Shown here piece by piece: positions 56,501-58,684 of a DNA stretch of 64,000 nucleotides. Source of the stretch: Thermohalobaculum sp039184865 (GTDB taxonomy: Bacteria; Pseudomonadota; Alphaproteobacteria; Rhodobacterales; Rhodobacteraceae); NCBI GenBank assembly GCA_039184865.1, contig JBCDAV010000025.1:1-64000 (forward strand). Reading direction: 5' to 3'. The notes under the pieces were generated by a model, which worked only from the letters and a program-made list of their open reading frames with translations, did not search any database and was not told the DNA's origin. Positions within the stretch are counted from its first letter, which is position 1; every line of letters begins with the position of its first letter. The position numbers were made by a program, and so were the translations under genes.

Positions 56501-58372
56501 GTCGATCAGACCGAAGCCCTCGCCCGCGATGTCGGGCGAGATCGTGATGGTCAGCGTGTTTCCGTCCGTTCCGTCATCGTAGTAGACCTGATCGTCGCCA
56601 TCGCCGCCGATCAGGATATTGCGGCCGTCGCCGCCGGTGAACGTGTCGTCGCCGGTCCCGGCATTGATGAAATCGTCGCCGTCCTCGCCCTCGATCGTGT
56701 CGGCTCCGCCGGAGCCGAAGATCAGATCGTTGCCCGTGGTGCCGGTGATGCTCTCGTCCAGTGCCGCGCCGACGAACAGATCGACGCTTGCATCATTGCC
56801 GGTCGCGGTGATCGGGCCGTTGACGCGCTCGGGCAGCACGTAGGTCGTGGTGTCGCTGCGGGTGCGGATGTGGAACCGGTCGAAGATCTTCAGGTCGTCG
56901 GCATCCCAGCCGACCTTGGCGATGTCTTCCAGGCTGTTCAGCCCGGTCCAGCGCAGCAGCGTGTCGAACCAGTTCTCGTCGGTCTGGGCGAAGAACGTCT
57001 CGCGGAAGTTCTCGATATTGGCGGGCGTCATCTCGTGTTCGCCCGTGAACGGATCCTTCCAGACCTCCTCAGAGGCATCGAAGGTCAGGATCGTCTCGTC
57101 GCCCTCCTCGAGCTTGAGCACCCCGTTCTTGACGGTCTCATTCCCGGTGATCGCGGCAACGGCCAGCCCGCCGGCGTACTGGACGGCGAAATCGGCAAGC
57201 GATTGCTTGATCTCCTTGTAGATCGTGATGCCGCCGGACGAGAGGCCGATGTCCCATTCGACGAAGTTGTCGAAGAAGTCGTCCGGATTGTTCGAGATGA
57301 CCTTGCCCATCTCGTCCATGTCGTCGAACAGCGACCAGATCGCGGTGTTGCCGAACGGCAGGACGCCCTCTTCCAGCGCGGAATAGGCAATGCCGGTCTG
57401 CATGACGGTCGAGGCCGAGCCGAGCGGTCCGGCCTTGTCGGTGACCTTCGGGATGATCGCGGCAATGTCGCCGTCGAAGAACGCATCCCACATCTCGTCG
57501 CCGACTTCCTGCCAGTCGGTCTTTCGATTGTCGCGCGCCCACAGCAGCATCGCCAGCATGGCCTGCGAGTGCAGCGTGATCGGATCGCGGAACCCGCTGA
57601 AGCTCTCGAGCGGCTGGTACGGGCTGCCGAAGGTGCTGCGCAGCGCCGCGAGGATCTCGAACTCGACCGAATAGGCGGAGATGCCGGCGGTCGAGGTCGA
57701 TCCCGGGTCTTCGCCGCCGAACCAGCGATCCTGCGCCGAATCGAAGACATTGCCGAGGAAGCTGATCTCCGCCGCCGCGATCTCGTAGGTCATGTGATCG
57801 AACAGGACGGCGTCCTCGCCGTGCACCGCCGCGGTCAGGCCGGCCAGACCGCCGCCGAGCGAGTGGCCGGTCGTCGTGATCGCGCCTGTCTCGAGGCTGC
57901 GCGCCTCTGTGACCGCCGCAAAGAAGTCCATCGCCAGCAGCGCCTGGCTGGTGCTGGCGTCGGGCAATTCCGGCAGATCAAAGTCGAACTCGTTGTTCAG
58001 GTCCTCGAACTGGTCGTTGAGCCAGTCGACCACCAACTGCCCGTCGAGCAGGCCGACGCCGACGGTCCAGCCGTTGATCATGTCCAGCCAGATCGGCGAC
58101 GACAGGAATTCCGGACCGGGCTCGGGGTTGGTGCCGCGGAACGAGATGACCGTGGAGTCGCCGATCGAGGTGCCGCTGGTATCGTACTCGATCGCGTAGA
58201 AGCCCGAGGACACCCAGTCGCCGAAATCGACCAGATCCTCGTCCAGACCGGACCGGTCCCTGATCGTGACGGTCCCGATCTGGTTGCCCGTCAGCGCGAC
58301 GTGCTGATCGTACTCACGATTGTAGGAATCCATCGCGAGGATCGCGAGGTAGAGTTCTCTTTTGACGGTCAT
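29528..58372 (-). CDS. giant RTX protein with N-terminal lipase-like domain (9614 residues)
   Basis: One uninterrupted frame of 28,845 bases. There is no Sec signal peptide. Order: class-3-lipase-like domain (about 1-300, GHSLGG Ser171), a short RTX run (about 530-600), a hydrophobic segment (about 1055-1110), an EF-hand-like region (about 1110-1240), a long array of about two dozen RTX plus haemolysin-related modules (about 1950-5800), cadherin/Ig-like domains (about 5800-6540), a second RTX block (about 6540-7040), more cadherin/Ig-like domains (about 7040-9000) and three C-terminal RTX/serralysin-like modules ending DLDEDQFILIT. This is the layout of a type I secreted, calcium-folded surface or extracellular protein of roughly 1 MDa. 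The only cysteines I noticed are two CC pairs. It diverges from a HlyC-family acyltransferase; no exporter is nearby. Role (adhesin, lytic enzyme, toxin) is open. Confidence 0.93.
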   Translation of the reverse strand: MTVKRELYLAILAMDSYNREYDQHVALTGNQIGTVTIRDRSGLDEDLVDFGDWVSSGFYAIEYDTSGTSIGDSTVISFRGTNPEPGPEFLSSPIWLDMINGWTVGVGLLDGQLVVDWLNDQFEDLNNEFDFDLPELPDASTSQALLAMDFFAAVTEARSLETGAITTTGHSLGGGLAGLTAAVHGEDAVLFDHMTYEIAAAEISFLGNVFDSAQDRWFGGEDPGSTSTAGISAYSVEFEILAALRSTFGSPYQPLESFSGFRDPITLHSQAMLAMLLWARDNRKTDWQEVGDEMWDAFFDGDIAAIIPKVTDKAGPLGSASTVMQTGIAYSALEEGVLPFGNTAIWSLFDDMDEMGKVISNNPDDFFDNFVEWDIGLSSGGITIYKEIKQSLADFAVQYAGGLAVAAITGNETVKNGVLKLEEGDETILTFDASEEVWKDPFTGEHEMTPANIENFRETFFAQTDENWFDTLLRWTGLNSLEDIAKVGWDADDLKIFDRFHIRTRSDTTTYVLPERVNGPITATGNDASVDLFVGAALDESITGTTGNDLIFGSGGADTIEGEDGDDFINAGTGDDTFTGGDGRNILIGGDGDDQVYYDDGTDGNTLTITISPDIAGEGFGLIDQLTVQLRVEGTDAEGDQVEDLIFSTETLFASDQYDEITINKDFELDFFRETITIDFGEGGDSETGDKLIFGERDVPFFSDQGVFYHNGTVQVTVPGFTELYRATNFLGGAQPAAIAALLFTEDLIVFDDKVKFENVDSIQLTDKDDRFAMTSADTGTHSGTGEIDAGEGRDVIFITSIPDGDLSVTGGADDDIIIVTGGNAVRTGGGLGRDVIINTTPGGELYGDLFTGQVEGADGTLGGVEDSSDNSDHFWFAPNTTILDPQKNDIISFYGVPLTGGDASGTSVSFLLGAQTGSKDVLDAVQNGFTFFALLSTAATNGLSRTFFDTWLPNIVYIAVRSEESDSNTLVLANMTDLLFRIATGQSVAQEFDLGDGTVNFVGFQTIPDFNFATTDTFDGPWWEDLGGINSIPASVNDDVGDFGMLFNFPNVFSTIMGGIGAVAEQIIKLSPVTNFLFTAYDALMLADAASWLAGAAIRLAKANLWAAGADPLVIDLDGDGIETLTVDGARVYFDMDLDLFAELTSWLKGDDGFLVRDLNNNDRIDDISEMFGGQFGGGFAHLAQFDLVENGGDGDGKITVADLVWAELRVWRDRNEDGRTDAGELLTLDELGIVAFDLATQELDITTPQGTDLLATSFVEFADGTTTRSFDAIFETLESYTIYAGEAGAAAWQQDLQIESKGYGSMTDLSVAMANDIELGLIVEQVAASMTEPNYYQIRDQVGPVLSYWGQTMETTRELIPVLLTDDGTGNITLTDRGVYVEDGTGGFWTLASGNPITDAGGTPIDRPTLEDLLAQATASGQTWQLEQAWSPASRGEEVQFRENAPYLLRLVDDRAVIDDYGIQNADGSWRLASGRPITDDLGNPIALPTVEDILALSRNPGQEWRVENISFNPYAAIEVENIAVRVTDGIPVDYTVEVTDQDGEFYVWARNLDRALELQFKTGDSREFNLRNFAVDLETLDEVGVSDDSTFRVELLTPGQFHFATSLAGVEFREEMLTATLDNSTGLIDYKTIEGGSFSASDDEFISVIQPMIELVGLSMQQYFLTSRRLAVRLAIQDGLSDYAQGIEYDIEDDAYRPTTDRELAPMFEAIFERAPATNADDAVVDYLIEWNAILGQLFPDYRPQDKKFFFDPEVGVNQPFIFQMLIAAFENVGIDLDIFAIANAFAIDERRIVTHEVTDTEVRGHDGTNFFYLTGGDQTIIGSFEEDAQEFDTTQNQVDVYFVGQDSGDDFIYDRDLGDKDQLRFVAIRSDEVKAVRDGEDMILFYNDGANFVRLTDQFLGELNIILQDGTRMQTGVDEIVFADGVVWDRYRMSFAVVDFERAALDEADAYFGSGSGDILFGGRGNDFMSGGAGGDTYIIEVGDGHDVIDDLGNFSFGPVQAGMDFLMFRGDITQDTIRLTRDGDSENLLITILDIDGNETGDSVELVGQFGGVRLNLGFFSELIGADDGLDYVAPNLIEKIIFEKGTTLDYTDIVDQVLKNAKTDGDDAIFGLLNDNTLDGGAGDDFLTGESGFDTYIYGRNYGKDVVLDADFASALFGPKDDLLQFTDDLRWTDFTYLRDGPGDTLTLQVTGTEDELILTDFLEEIFLVGYLNVIEEFAFADGTVWDYLKLLQHYVDIAKTDGNDLIYGFETINDRIDGGLGDDRLEGQSGNDVYIFELGYGTDTILDSDGSETIEFSGIQTGDIEFSRTALDLIMTVTATGDQVILENQYVRAGRQQFAVEFFQFDDSTLVFTDFNPEDIDLVGTNAGETITGSNFAEVLDSRAGNDLLQGGDGGDTYLFDVGYGEDVIVDTRVRAAWSDREGIFVPVDDVVVFGDDITQANVVFTKDGNDLVISVLERPDTLRIRNQFLDLDNGVERFEFTDGSFLSIADVEEQLNIEGGNRGDNEIIGNLDNPNVLDGRQGDDTLIGGNAEDTYAFGADYDFDRVIEQTDVDGVIDQVVFGASVRREDLMVSRNGDDLVIDLGNGADVLTIVGGLGTTQVEEFRFGDGSTLTLDEIIDRMLTGTEADEELIGIDGRDDTISGGAGSDAMLGGSGNDTYEFGYGDGSDSIQDSAGIDRLVFGTGITQEVLRFQNIDGDLLIRIAPTDERIVVLGGYIDNPVEIFEFADGSELTIQQVRAILLGAETNTSQDILDTRGFEAGLALSPGAGHDRVILAQDSQVFFRTGDEIDRFEMAPGVNTASIILPDLTTFQAVVRFADGASNDLIVSFPTTGDQLVIVGALGSGAVPTLFFSDGSAWGADELVQAAVEAQTTNADDIVRGSDRADIIDAGLGDDQINGDRGNDIYRFTFGDGQDVVEDGGGFDRLELFGYVPDDVRVERLASDRNDLILTFLDSDDTIIIRNAVIDSVDFSNGVSWSRDTLLDFANAIGSDGDDLLTGTNGAEVFFPGFGNDVIVDGNGADVYTFSRGDGQDRIQTNNAADGFGTVLFSDDIALEDISAKRDADGNLILLISGGDDRLTLIDPVNDPDAIIGTLQFSDGRTLSIPAISRSITATDGDDHIIIPSGATVSATDVFGREGNDRLETGRGEDLLFGGLGDDLLQGHSGGDTYFFALGDGQDVIHDVELIANGVIDRIRFEAGILPGDLQVLSTGPVDLVIGIAGTQDRLTIRGMFDNEGRSSSIEEFEFSTGETLDLADIVALASTGTDGDDDIDLGTRLDFTATLAGNEGNDRLAGGFGDTTYLFNPGDGRDTIDEVVNSSQSIDTLRFGAGIDPANVLAVQTGDHLLLRFVGSQDEVLILNQFRFSRTPIDTFLFDEGTTLSAADMAATLISEVEAQRLLDPSVADFNPFGDALFAREHGGDAGGGPGDDPGGDTGGGTGTTNLPRTLNATDDVVDLFEFFVPEIDDAAALTTINGFETGDLGDVLDIRLATGLIGEVVARQEGADTYVYFVDDGVYDLNEARQLIRLRDVVADDLTLGNFNGAPFESASPQTIVGTSIAETLIGGWGDDDIRADSGEDVLDGQEGNDFLRGGNLSDTYQFDVGFGQDIVSDAGWSRDSTADVIEFGAGIDAADLQVSASGANLILSFADTDDQITVELTLTNADYRIETYRFADGTEFNHFDLAEIAWAPTDADERRDGSFDSDLLIGGGGNDDLRGNGASDTLIGGTGNDFLRGGNISDTYQFDVGFGQDIVSDAGWSRDSGADAIEFGAGISADDLLVRADGFNLILSFVDSEDRITIELPVSNADYRIETVRFNDGTELTYRDLVNIAWTPTDDDQRFDGGFDSDVLLGGGGNDDLRGNGASDTLNGGTGNDFLRGGNISDTYQFDVGFGQDIVSDAGWSRDSGADVIELAAGYEVADLAVAADGFDLVLTFAGSEDRITIEIPVSNADYRIETLRFADGTELTYRDLVDIAWAPTDEDQRIDGGFDSDTIDGGGGNDSLFGNGASDTLTGGTGNDFLRGGNISDTYTFDVGFGQDIVSDAGWSRDSVADALEFGAGINASDITVTATTEDLLLGFEGISDTIELDLTLSNADYRIELFRFADGTELTHQDLTNIAWAPTDEDQRIDGAYDSDTIDGGGGNDSLFGNGGSDTLTGGTGNDFLRGGNISDTYLFDVGFGQDIVSDDGWSRDSVADEITFGAGIDPVDLVVTEDGTNLFLSFLGTTDTITIQNVLADADFVIETVRFSDGSEDGTIPDTVLTHDDLIALATPVAPTGFVFGGDEPIDKGLSEIARTGTEDNDDETGTVDADTIETGVGDDTIDAGGNDDSVDGGPGADVIEGGSGDDSLRGGTGPDALNDASGNEVYLFELGDGQDIITDLGGIDAIQLGAGIAVGDVFFEQSSNGEDLILRVQGTADRITIARALDDANREIEELRFDDGTVLSFAEMLAASQITTDGVDLVFGSDLDDDFDGGLSDDTLNGLNGDDTVAGGAGADVLYGGAGNDTLEGGSGPDALFGGVGNDTYLYDLGDGQDIITETTGIDRIVFGPSVDPANISVSKSGNNLVLRFVGTEERLTLTNFLTASDTIESVIFDDGTVWDEAELLRLSTAGTPGDDIFTGTSAPETLTGEAGDDSLSGLGGNDILYGGDDDDTLDGGADADLLTGGPGDDSVSGSSGGDLYVFAAGDGIDNIDDQGDATVDTLRIDGYALEDIRFAKTGPDGVDLTIRFNASTDKITIKGTFAAAAAGQIEQFIISETGLTLTLAEIEARVQPDVGTDGLALYGDDGDNDLTGGALGDYIEGGDGADTMSGGDGDDIFGDIVADESVDSLTGGAGRDTYRYLPTFDISEDIAEDVITDFTPGDAGDIISLVASTPNPFESGRLQLLQDGADTVIQLNLDDGSGRSVLRLVGVDSSQLTAANFGGVAIERDTSAISDDDTGNLINGGPLGDLVFGNGGNDTIEGFGGDDALAGGADDDQVNGGFGDDQIAGEAGHDTLTGGAGNDILSGGSGNDTLTGGDAAAQFAGNDIFLGGIGDDSLIGGNQNDIYIFGANDGQDLLSDAGGTDVIEFDVTVTPDDVTVVQLGDDLELRVTGGTTRVRIEGAVADPVRTDIETIAFDDGTTWDRTELLTRAMTATEGDDTLEILTGASIAGLGGNDELTGDDAANTISGNGGNDLLRGLGGNDTYTFDLGDGQDTIEDSQGQNVVELGAGIALSDVRVVRGQPTVMLEIIGTGDRIDLGVAPDPDMAIREVRFENGDSLTAQMLVDMALAPTEGDDVIFGTDGVEVLTGLGGDDTLIAFGGADDLAGGAGVDLLEGGEGDDTYRFNLGDDQDRIIDTGGVADTLILGPGILPGDVRVTQSSDGSAIILAFGSDGDRVRIDNALDDGKIETVRFNDGTTWSVAELLAEVASPLDDFIFGDENGNPLEGGLGDDRLSGRGGNDVYRFVSGDGRDIIRDDATSGADQLVIAGYTADQVRFTQLGTGSFDLAIQFDGSDDQIIIADGLRTNGRGVETITLEDDGTSFTVTDITALLVDAQASDGDDVIFGSDGNDSLSGGLGNDLIVGLDGDDIYTYASGDGDDRIDALGRGDSELRLTDYTEADVVSAVRAGPDSLDLVLTFPTDGDRLVLIDALGSANGFPGSLQIRFADDVIWTRAEMRARALQDVQSDGDDNIFGFDGAETYDLSLGDDFASGREGADLYLYDLGDGADTIEDTGTSDTETDVLELRGFDPLLANVSRLFRGSDTIEIEFAGNETDVLTVIDALSEDGTSIEQYVFDDGTTWTRDTLLTLLENNDPVANDDGFFIVTTGIELIIPFADVLGNDFDADDDALRITSLDASPDGTAFLDTDGNVRFTSVDGFTGSTNIRYIVTDDRNGFDEGEISVNVRPVAQALDDDGFVLAEDDFLTIRVERLLSNDIDGDRMIVGQVFDAVNGSVSLSSDGNIGFTPDANYVGPAQFTYAANTPDGGRAEAFVYLEVTPVNDAPTAVNDRDFSTDEGFSFTISPVALLGNDTDIDGDLLSLHSVQSSADLFVSIDADGNVQVTPRDDFFGTATFSYAAQDPSGETSNATVTVTVNPVNDAPEAFDDRFELTQEGEPIREDNPIVLSVARLTENDIDLDGDELTLVRVSNSVGGRVTLLDNQTALFEPNDNFNGEASFVYTIDDGEGDTSSATATIVYEAVNDRPDARNDSYRDEDLTILRGRQDEALTIPIIELLKNDFDIEGFAVTFENATGPVNGDLVVDGGNIIFTPDPGYFGEATFGYSITDPEGLVDGALVTLNFSGVSEVPPVAVSDQIVIPEDIPTVIVIDTLLANDSDADLDEIDFLGFRFLNGLGDVFTFGGEAAGPLNGTLEFNADGNLLFTPFIDATFSSGFVYGISDRSEGESEGFVDIVIIPSNDDPTVVDDPGFVTPFDIPLVIRADDLIFNDFDIEQADTDGDGTIDQDLDDPDRPRPTFVGVDAILDPLELAQGNRVDVGTFEIVTFRDTDFLVARFDEGFTGPVTIQYRIADEEGLEDVGFAYANIADFYGQELSGTPFIDYIEGNELSETIRGYRRDDWVIALGGNDTIETAEGNDLIYGGDGNDFIDGGDGGDEIRGGAGFDTVALFGSNVGVRADLETLIGQGGFAQGDLYIDVEALLGTDFSDTLGGDQNANLLDGRAGGDELEGRDGNDTLLGEAGNDTLDGGLGADLLYGGDGNDTATYFFSTEAVQISLADGTASGGWAEGDQLFSIENLLGTEFADDLEGDGQANFLSGDRGNDTITGNAGDDTISGGQGADLLYGGEGIDTADYTLSSLGIIIDLEAGTASGGDAEGDLLDSIEIIQASFHDDELRGDANDNRFRGGRGADIIDGRDGFDTADYARADEGVEVDLSLGQGLAGEALGDTLFSIEKLIGSVHNDTLTGSAADEVFDGLFGDDILRGGFGSDDYLFGFDSSEDRIEEQGDAADVDRLVLDSALAPKDVSVIRQGDDLFIEFERDDGFLIDTATVVGHFLGTETGLEQIVFADGTIWDRATIEDLLRDGRFNAENDIFRFGVEDEIAIIDPADLIENDAETGVEDLELISVQNAILGSVSINADGMIEFLGAQDHNGDAFFTYTVRDPLGRESTARVEVNLSPVNDAPVANDDPLVYGVEDEPLRIRLENLLANDFDVDGDAEQEGLRIIEATPLFSVDGEPLRPYENNDYDGPATDATWLLESQYIELLSRPDHFGFAGFRYVLADNDGATDTADVEIYFAPVNDAPRIREGAASAKLEETTTFTVDQLMDRVYDVEGDDFSFVGLAIGADGNATDNGIEIFDPIAGTIDFTPFALGPASISFDVIDARGAEATLEFNIEVRPQNLPPNARDDRGIRALQDETIIIDPATLLANDSDPDDDPIFFQEVYRFAENGKVRVNEDGMIEFAVRPNFNGTSSFEYAINDGRGGEDTATAYITVLPRNTGPELRNDVVFGLEDGPRFVIPAEAFGNDRDLEGDVIFFQQTELLGNFVQRFLSADYTVEAKSGNNTDLPDWLFFEAASMTFSGIMPVDQIEPVDVAVFLTDPSNGAVYPFRYSFDMSDASALAGGVSVETEVLEGFQLREAFAFTLDDDADDVATFDISAGSFDASIIGGRPLPDWLSYDAETRQLEKSGFEPDADAGLARVQIVFTPDPRPDLPEDEYYATEQGFTLEFVLDPTADIDPAINALLAGDATLEAGGLFGVDLSTAASLTVARESGAPLDGWLSFDPDTLSFAGTPPSYYVGAVPVRIDVAAGAGVPEMSIITEVVVDETFVVDPEDTNGIRVNDLPERINLVTPGDYNGSFAFTYDANDEKGGESDEPAIIVFNVLAQRELPVAFADTIDLFENGSVTFDIADLLTNDRDDDGDPLEITAIGTSANGLVDADLAGGTITYTPNGGFAGLDTVTYTLSDGSEGSVEGAIVFDVASLLDPPVVETDRVDVFEDSFVTIDPATLLANDSDVDGDPFRFLSVQDAVNGTVVFDGTNITFTPIPDFDGDASFTYTVTDDRHGESTGTVEVNVISTNRAPVAVTDVFATVEDTPFEFTIDDLLANDSDLDGDAISFISLQTEIADGRILELPDGRYQFVPDENINGPRSFDYAITDGRLNARGTITFEIEAVNDGPIANQDGPFYGDQDTPFSIDFADLLFNDRDVEGDSFSIVEVFDGDNGTVFQNGDTAVFQGRAGYFGDGGFNYRVTDEFGATTIGYATVLVFPQFDVPVAVSDAGFEMLEDSFLDIDPLELMANDQIPLGSEVIFLGLTAGGAEADVTELANGQFRVTANPDFFGTLTLRYALTNETGFEVPTTVTIDVLPLSDAPVAVDDEFTIRENEELVIFTTALTENDFDVDRQAIQLTRILETDGLTVEDQGNGQLIITPDLNFSGTAGFSYELKDSTGVATTGNVTVNVEAVNNAPEIAEIEVLEGVEDVFFSATLPDDTVSDADGDIVLVELRGPGGTALPDWVSFDRENLEISGTPPQDFNGDVALELAASDGRVETVRDVTIRIAPVNDAPEVSSAVTAQLGEDDATLVVDLLATASDVDGDDLDIANVVLTDPSDRTVGFTVDEETGFVTIAAGQFDDLATLDTLELIFTYDVTDNIGMPVAASANVTITGENDLPEVLSEAEISFGEDDTSLVITPADLIFSGPADTSASEIVRDVDNDLLDLDVIALTCCPTISLNGDAITSIPGFEDFDIEITSAIDGAGTVWTIAPGQFEFLGDGDVLTFAAEYRITDIPADEARVDPENLSVLNTVQVTITGVNDAPDILAPAEVSFSEDADTLVITQADLVNPLVVTDIDDDLVDLFGTALTCCPTITLNGDAITDIAGFEDFEIDISSTVSGPDTEWTITPGQFEFLAAGDVLTFEAEYVISDGVDTSEVNTVNVTILGQNDAPDIISDAAFAIAENTTQIGAVQARDADRSDALTFAISGGADAALFEIDATSGDLNFVDAPDFEAPGSADGDNAYEVDVSVSDGALTFTQEITVTVEDATVLDALATAEAESFTGEGTADRVSYENSDAPIVLALDGTAGVGGFAQDDVLNGIETVVGSDLGDQIIGDGADNSISGRGGNDTLGGGIGNDTLEGGSGEDIFLIEADAGDDTVIDFTRGEDLIDLRAIGVQFEDLAIADGTGGAEITHPDGVITLTGVFAADLTEDDFIFSARAPAPTITGTPGNDILSEALGPLVLEGLDGADLIRVLSGDATLIGGEGNDSYYVYESDTAITELPFEGYDRVYVHTDYVLPDHIESASLRGSANLSLTAGSTGAWLNGNSGDNVLIGGIGNDRLDGNAGDDTLDGGLGDDVYEGGLGNDIFVIGLDAGDDVALDFTIGQDLIDFTPLGVPFSGMTIADHTLGAVVIHRDGQLVLRDVNAADLSIDDFVTPLGSPAPIERIIGTEGDDTLFERSGPLVVEGLGGADRLRVLEDGATLVGGAGDDRYWVYDSGTVVTELADEGYDTVYAYADFTLPDNIEAARISTTASVDLTGSDGDNWLQGNAAANTVDGGAGNDRIQGRDGADRIIGGTGNDFLAGEGDADVFVFAPGDGIDTIKDFEIGIDQIDLSATGLAFTDLSITQAGTRTTVDYGDGSISLLSTTATDLDEDQFILIT
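29531..31360 (-). other. C-terminal RTX/serralysin-like region, predicted type I secretion signal
   Basis: About residues 9005-9614. Three RTX groups each lead into a serralysin-C-terminal-like strand set (DTVIDFTRGEDLIDL, DVALDFTIGQDLIDF, DTIKDFEIGIDQIDL). Two of the linking segments are tandem copies of about 200 residues (DILSEALGPLVLEGL and DTLFERSGPLVVEGL). The chain ends with acidic and aliphatic residues, as type I substrates do. Confidence 0.75.
31360..37250 (-). repeat. second cadherin/Ig-like block with putative-Ig and VCBS-like domains
   Basis: About residues 7040-9000. Around a dozen LxNDxDxDGD loops mark further tandem cadherin-like domains. Interspersed are putative Ig/dystroglycan-type units (LPDWLSYDAETRQLEKSG, LPDWVSFDRENLEISGTPP), VCBS-like repeats with an odd ALTCCPTIxLNGDAI segment in two of them, and a classical cadherin-like unit near the end (DRSDALTFAISGGADAALFE). 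Confidence 0.75.
37250..38760 (-). repeat. second RTX block of the giant protein
   Basis: About residues 6540-7040 contain dense GGxGxDxxx repeats (GGNDTIETAEGNDLIYGGDG, GRDGNDTLLGEAGNDTLDGG) broken by three copies of a strand-rich insert of the type ADLETLIGQGGFAQGDLYID / SLADGTASGGWAEGDQLFSI / DLEAGTASGGDAEGDLLDSI, and one haemolysin-related closing module. Confidence 0.8.
38760..40960 (-). repeat. first cadherin/Ig-like tandem domain block
   Basis: About residues 5800-6540 hold seven domains of roughly 95-110 residues, each marked by a loop such as LGNDFDADDDAL, LSNDIDGDRM, LGNDTDIDGDLL, TENDIDLDGDEL, LKNDFDIEGFAV, LANDSDADLDEI or FNDFDIEQ, followed by a GxxxFxYxxxD strand. This is the tandem cadherin_5/Ig-like type seen in bacterial giant adhesins. 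Confidence 0.8.
45520..47600 (-). repeat. 432-bp (144-residue) tandem repeats within the giant gene
   Basis: The phrase coding FDVGFGQDIVSD recurs five times, with equivalent bases near 45807, 46238, 46670, 47102 and 47534, that is a period of 432 bases. Units share DTYxFDVGFGQDIVSDxGWSR, NADYRIE and DxxRxDGxxDSDxxxGGGGN. DNA identity between neighbours is high, so this is a recent in-frame amplification. Confidence 0.85.
48005..48095 (-). other. Gly/Asp-rich linker in the giant protein
   Basis: A run coding GGDAGGGPGDDPGGDTGGGT near residues 3425-3450 interrupts the RTX array just before the 144-residue repeats. It is followed by about 90 residues (from DDVVDLFEFFVPEIDD) that are not RTX-like. 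It looks like a flexible hinge. Confidence 0.6.
54660..55035 (-). other. EF-hand-like calcium motifs in the giant protein
   Basis: About residues 1110-1240 hold DLDGDGIETL, RDLNNNDRIDDISEMFGG, NGGDGDGKITVADL and RDRNEDGRTDAGELLTLDELG. These are Asp/Asn-rich loops of the type found between the enzymatic or hydrophobic part and the RTX repeats of other large haemolysin-type proteins. Confidence 0.75.
57473..58372 (-). other. lipase-like alpha/beta hydrolase domain of the giant protein
   Basis: Residues 1 to about 300. The start (VKRELYLAILAMDSYNREY) is the usual leading helix of class-3-lipase-like domains. STVISFRGTNP near 73-83 is the oxyanion strand, TTTGHSLGGGLAGLTAAVHG carries nucleophile Ser171, FDHMTYEIAA supplies a candidate Asp192 and PITLHSQAML a candidate His near 267. 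All triad roles other than Ser171 are inference. The order Ser-Asp-His and the SFRGT strand agree with Lipase_3. Confidence 0.75.
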
Positions 58373-58525
58373 GTCCGCTCGGTCCCTCGGATCGGGCCGG
58401 TGGGAGGGATACCCGTGTGGCTTTTAGCTCCGGACCCGCCGTTCCCGAAAATTCGCGTGCAAAAAAGTGCTGATAAAATATCCCCGGTAGCAGAACGTCG
58501 TCCCCACGACAGCCTGCCGAGTCAC

Positions 58526-58554
58526 ATTATACAGTTGTTAACTGCTGTTCGCAA
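58526..58554 (-). promoter_or_regulatory. sigma-70-type promoter of the giant gene with operator in the spacer
   Basis: On the minus strand TTGCGA (58554-58549), a 17-base spacer and TATAAT (58531-58526) form a good housekeeping promoter, giving a leader of roughly 145 bases before the ATG. The spacer contains the dyad CAGTT-AAC-AACTG (58544-58532) abutting the -10 box, an ideal repressor position. Confidence 0.65.
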
Positions 58555-58570
58555 AGCGCGTTCTGCATCG

Positions 58571-58589
58571 GGCGCAACTATCTTGCGCC
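58571..58589. promoter_or_regulatory. perfect dyad between the giant gene and the acyltransferase gene
   Basis: GGCGCAA-CTATC-TTGCGCC, 7-base perfect arms with a 5-base spacer. Its centre lies about 60 bases upstream of the predicted start point of the giant gene, a usual activator position, and about 105 bases upstream of the acyltransferase ATG. It could control both genes. Apart from this and the promoter, the 312-base divergent region shows nothing else I recognise. Confidence 0.55.
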
Positions 58590-58684
58590 ATCGATGAACC
58601 GACTCGGCGCTTGCCGGGAATCGAGGTACGATTTACGCGCCGATGGATTGGCAATGGGACAAGCAAGAGTTGGGGGATTCTGAA

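Noticed and set aside
51653..58597. 2,314-codon plus-strand frame opposite the start of the giant gene
   Set aside because: The same antisense effect; it has no recognisable domain and spans the divergent promoter.
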